Part shown: one piece after another, positions 60,905 through 64,000 of the stretch
Numbering within the stretch: the first letter of the stretch is position 1
How the letters are laid out: every line of letters begins with the position of its first letter
Assembly: GCA_028023455.1 (NCBI GenBank)
Contig: JAQFVV010012441.1
Location: 3,411,911 to 3,475,910, forward strand
DNA length: 64,000 nucleotides
From: Epiperipatus broadwayi
Taxonomy: Eukaryota; Onychophora; Udeonychophora; Euonychophora; Peripatidae
Direction of reading: 5' to 3'
Notes under the pieces: model-generated
Told to the model about the DNA's origin: nothing
Databases searched by the model: none
What the model saw: the letters and a program-made list of their open reading frames with translations, nothing else
Program-made: the position numbers and the translations under genes

Positions 60905-60980
60905 CGGTAACGCCCCAAGCGGCTGTGCCCAGATTTCAGATGATTACCAAATTTTTTAACAGATTATTGCAACTTAATTG
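60905..60980 (-). repeat. Outer inverted repeat, right copy
   Basis: Complement of 53157-53257 (GGCTGTGCCCAGATTTCAGA, TGATTACCAAA, AACAGATTAT). A different sequence lies between it and the palindrome than on the left side (about 950 versus 384 bp), so insertion or loss has occurred on at least one side. Confidence 0.7.
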
Positions 60981-60984
60981 ATAA

Positions 60985-61888
60985 TATAAGTATCATTTAT
61001 ATATTTGATTGATTTTGAATTTATAAGTAAACTCACACAATTGTATTCAGGCAATACAGAAATTATTAATCCATTTTATTTGGCATTGATTATTAAATAG
61101 CTTTTTCTATTTAATTCTTGTCTACATCATCTTATTATTACTACTTTTTTTAAGTGATTTTGAGATCATCTTTATACCATAAATGGCGCTTGTCTTTTAT
61201 AAAGTAATCAAGTATTCATAAAAAAATTTGAGCATTAGAAATATCGTAGCTGGACTGTGATCATGGATCTTGCAGTCCAGAATCTGCCCTTGTGCCAAAT
61301 CACATGACTTTATCTTTTTCACATTCCCAGTCCAATGAAAAAAGAGTGTTACAGAATTAGATATGATATCAATTCATAAGTTGAAAAACATGCCAATTGG
61401 TTTTATAAATTTTTTTCGGAATCTTTCAAGTCATCCTTAGTTTAAAAAAATTTAATATGTTTACATCATCAACAGGGTATTTATGTCTCATGTTTATATA
61501 GCGAATTTGGCATAATAACTGTCATATATACAATAGGTTTTTTAAAAAAAGAAAAACATGGCATCAGATGTTTGTGCATGCAATTAAAAATGGTGATTAA
61601 CAAATATGCACTTCAACCATTATATTTAATGCAGAGAAATGATTTAGTATCTTAATGGTAGATCTATATTAATTTAAAGACACTAAGGTAATATGAAAAA
61701 AGAAAAAAACATACACATATTAATAATGTATATGTTACATATTTACATATATACTACAATTATAATATAGACTATATAATAGAACGATCATTCAAATATT
61801 ACTTATGAAGTCAATTGAAATGAGAAATTCATATGATCATCATTTCCTGTGCATACAGAGCTGTTTAAACAGTAGCAAACTCCACATA
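60985..61888. other. AT-rich intergenic DNA
   Basis: No gene is supported. CTGTTTAAACAGTAGCAAAC at 61861 is repeated exactly at 62284 inside the next foldback, so the mobile unit may start a little earlier than its inverted ends. Confidence 0.4.
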
Positions 61889-62757
61889 TAGTAATGTCAC
61901 CCAGTGCAAGCCTTAGTAATCAATGGATGCAAAAAGGTTTGTTCATAAAATCCCTATCTAGTGCCTATATCCTCAGAGTAATATTTTAGCTTGTGGTTTT
62001 CATCAGTGATAAATCTTGAATCTGAAAGCAACTACACCTAGATCTTAAGTTCTAATGCACCCTGCAGCAGCCATCTTTTTCTTGTTTAGTTAACTATAAA
62101 GCTGTGAATCCAAGATGAAATTACAATAATGTTCTAATCCAAGCTCCTTCACTTGTATAGTCATAGGTCTGAACTTAGTTCAGTATCTATACATTTTGGT
62201 GTCTTTGGTTTGTTAAAAACCCACAGTGACCATTGTATGGGCAGAATTAGTATAAAATCTCTAAATCATCACATGATCATAAACTGTTTAAACAGTAGCA
62301 AACACTCATACAGTAGTGCAGAATTGGCTACTGTCTAAACAGCTTGTATAAGCATAAGAATTGTGATTATGTGACAATTTGGTTTTATACCAATCCTGCC
62401 CATAGGATGATGATCACTGTGGTTTTTAATGAACCAAAAACAATGTATAGATACTGAACTAAGTTCAGATCTGTATGACTGTACAAGTGATCGAGTTTAG
62501 ATTAAAAACATTGTTTTTATTTTGGACTCATGGATGTATAGTTACTAGATAGGCAAAACATGGCTGCTGGAGGGTTGCATTAGAACCTAAGATCTAGGTG
62601 TCCTACTCTTAGATCCAAAGCTCTTCATTGATGAAAGCCACAAGCTAGAAAATAATCTAGGGATATTGGATGAATAGACAGTAAATATGGATTTTATGCA
62701 CAAACCTTCCTGCATCTATTGATTACTAAGGCTTATATTAGGAGTCACTACTTATGG
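61889..62757. mobile_element. Large foldback element, about 870 bp
   Basis: Arms 61889-62300 and 62327-62757 are inverted copies with moderate divergence. Shared words include CCTTAGTAATCAAT.GATGCA, AGCTTGTGG.TTTCATCA, CCTAGATCTTA, GAACTTAGTTCAGTATCTATA and GGGCAG.ATT.GTATAAAA. The ends match the solo terminus at 9452-9514, so it is a repeated family. No coding capacity. Target duplication not resolved because the ends have drifted. Confidence 0.88.
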
Positions 62758-62759
62758 AG

Positions 62760-64000
62760 AGTTACCTATTCTTTGAACTGAGAGATTGTTTTTTTATTGC
62801 ATTTTTAGCTTCTTTTTTTTAGATAAAAATAGCTAGATACTTAGTTACCGCTCGGCAAATTGTATGTTTAATAAGGGTGACTATGAGCTAACTACTTAAA
62901 AATATATAATTTGTTTTAGAAATCATCACAAAACAAATTTCCAAGATCGAGGATCCAGATGATCATTACGCAAAACTTAAAAGTAATAATTGATATTAAT
63001 ATTCTCAATGCTTTTTTCTAGATAATATTAAAACTTCCAACATTATTGTTCATATCAATTTTTCGTCGTTATATTCAATTTCCTTTCAAACAACAAGATT
63101 TGAAATTTCTCTGACGTCATGTTTATTTACGCAGCTGCAACTTTATCGTTTCAAAATAACAAATATTCTAAAAGAAATATTATTTTTAAAATACTGTGAT
63201 AATTTTTTTAACCTTGGGTTTAAAATATCTATTTTTTAAAATGTTCGATTTTTTTTTTAAAACTTATTTATTTTAATTACGTATATATTCAATTAGAAGG
63301 AAAGTTTGCAGTTGCACTTAAAAGATAAAAATCTTTCTTTACCTACGCTTAATACATATCTTTTCTTTTATGTTTACTTAAAAGCAGAATAATGTTTCTC
63401 TTATATTGTGTTAATCTATTTATATAATATATCAATGCTTCGTGTGGATTATTTAGTAGGCTTTAATAGTATTTAATCTGCTAATGATGCCAAAAATCTT
63501 TACCCCTAAATTGGGAATTCTTCAGCTAAAATATTTAGGAACAGCAATTCACTCTACTTTAGCGCCATCTATCATTATCCTTAATAATCAATGAATATTA
63601 AATAAAATTCATTCCATTGGCTTGAAAGTATAATAAAGTTAATAAATTAAAGATGGTTGGTTGTTAAGTAAGTAATCCAAAGATCCCTACTTCTAAGAAT
63701 CACTAACTTAAAATCTGGAGATACAGAATGATGACAAATCTTCCCTATTGATGTAACTTAAGAAATACGGTCACTTCTTGACTCACATAAATAATCTATG
63801 TTGTGACTTTTTATATGGGTTAAATTTCACATAGTTGGATTTTCTTTTCATATCGGTGTTTACCATAGTGCTGATTAAGAAATAATTTTTTTAACAAATA
63901 AAAATAAGCTCTACAATATATCCCAAAACATGATTAATTATCATTAAGCATCCTATGCTAACTAGTAACTCACATTTCAAATAGTTTGAATTTAATGTAT
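62760..64000. other. AT-rich right edge with a CRE palindrome
   Basis: No gene is supported. A perfect TGACGTCA (CREB/ATF-type site) lies at 63112-63119, and TAGCGCCATCTA at about 63559 carries a CTCF-like half core. Without a gene start nearby their role is unknown. Confidence 0.35.

Overview
The window is animal nuclear DNA, roughly 70-75% A+T by eye, with very low coding density and many short mobile elements. The only securely identified gene is the 3' end of the V-type H+-ATPase catalytic subunit A gene (ATP6V1A, Vha68 in flies) on the + strand. Two terminal exons (22217-22483 and 31647-31739) are separated by a 9.2 kb intron, and the upstream intron must exceed 22 kb within this window. 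The residues of the last exon (start [14 protein letters not shown], end FRSLED) resemble arthropod versions more than vertebrate ones. With the high A+T, long introns, mariner/hAT debris and a CTCF motif, this suggests an arthropod, perhaps a chelicerate. That placement is inference.

Layout. 1-22216: upstream intron and/or intergenic DNA. It holds an unidentified minus-strand ORF (464-736), a hAT-type MITE with a perfect 8-bp target duplication (1495-1893), a mariner N-terminal fragment (3405-3760), a block that keeps many CpGs (about 5.28-8.0 kb), a retroposed tRNA with A-tail and 10-bp duplication (10972-11092), a degenerate tandem array (12.95-13.53 kb) and a textbook CTCF core motif (16468-16481). 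22217-31739: the ATP6V1A exons. The intron between them carries an unidentified decayed coding stretch and four long foldback repeats within 4 kb. 31740 to about 32.07 kb: 3' UTR with an AATAAA signal.

32-53 kb: gene-poor, with a second mariner fragment, a second hAT MITE (41598-42192), a decayed LINE reverse-transcriptase fragment (minus strand, 42690-43250), a nearly perfect 305-bp hairpin (43807-44111), a MITE foldback (about 45.95-46.18 kb), a dead mariner with TIRs and TA target sites (47025-47865) and more foldbacks (51.1, 52.0 and 52.4 kb).

53.2-61 kb: the most striking object, a 6.3 kb imperfect palindrome (arms 53641-56751 and 56804-59953, 52-bp spacer). It sits inside a shorter outer inverted repeat, with a tandem array on its right flank. 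61-64 kb: an 870-bp foldback of a family that also has an isolated end at 9.45 kb, then plain AT-rich DNA.

No operons, bacterial-type features or CRISPR arrays are present. The recurring theme is inverted repeats: at least ten structures from about 60 bp to 6.3 kb, several of them inside a transcribed intron.
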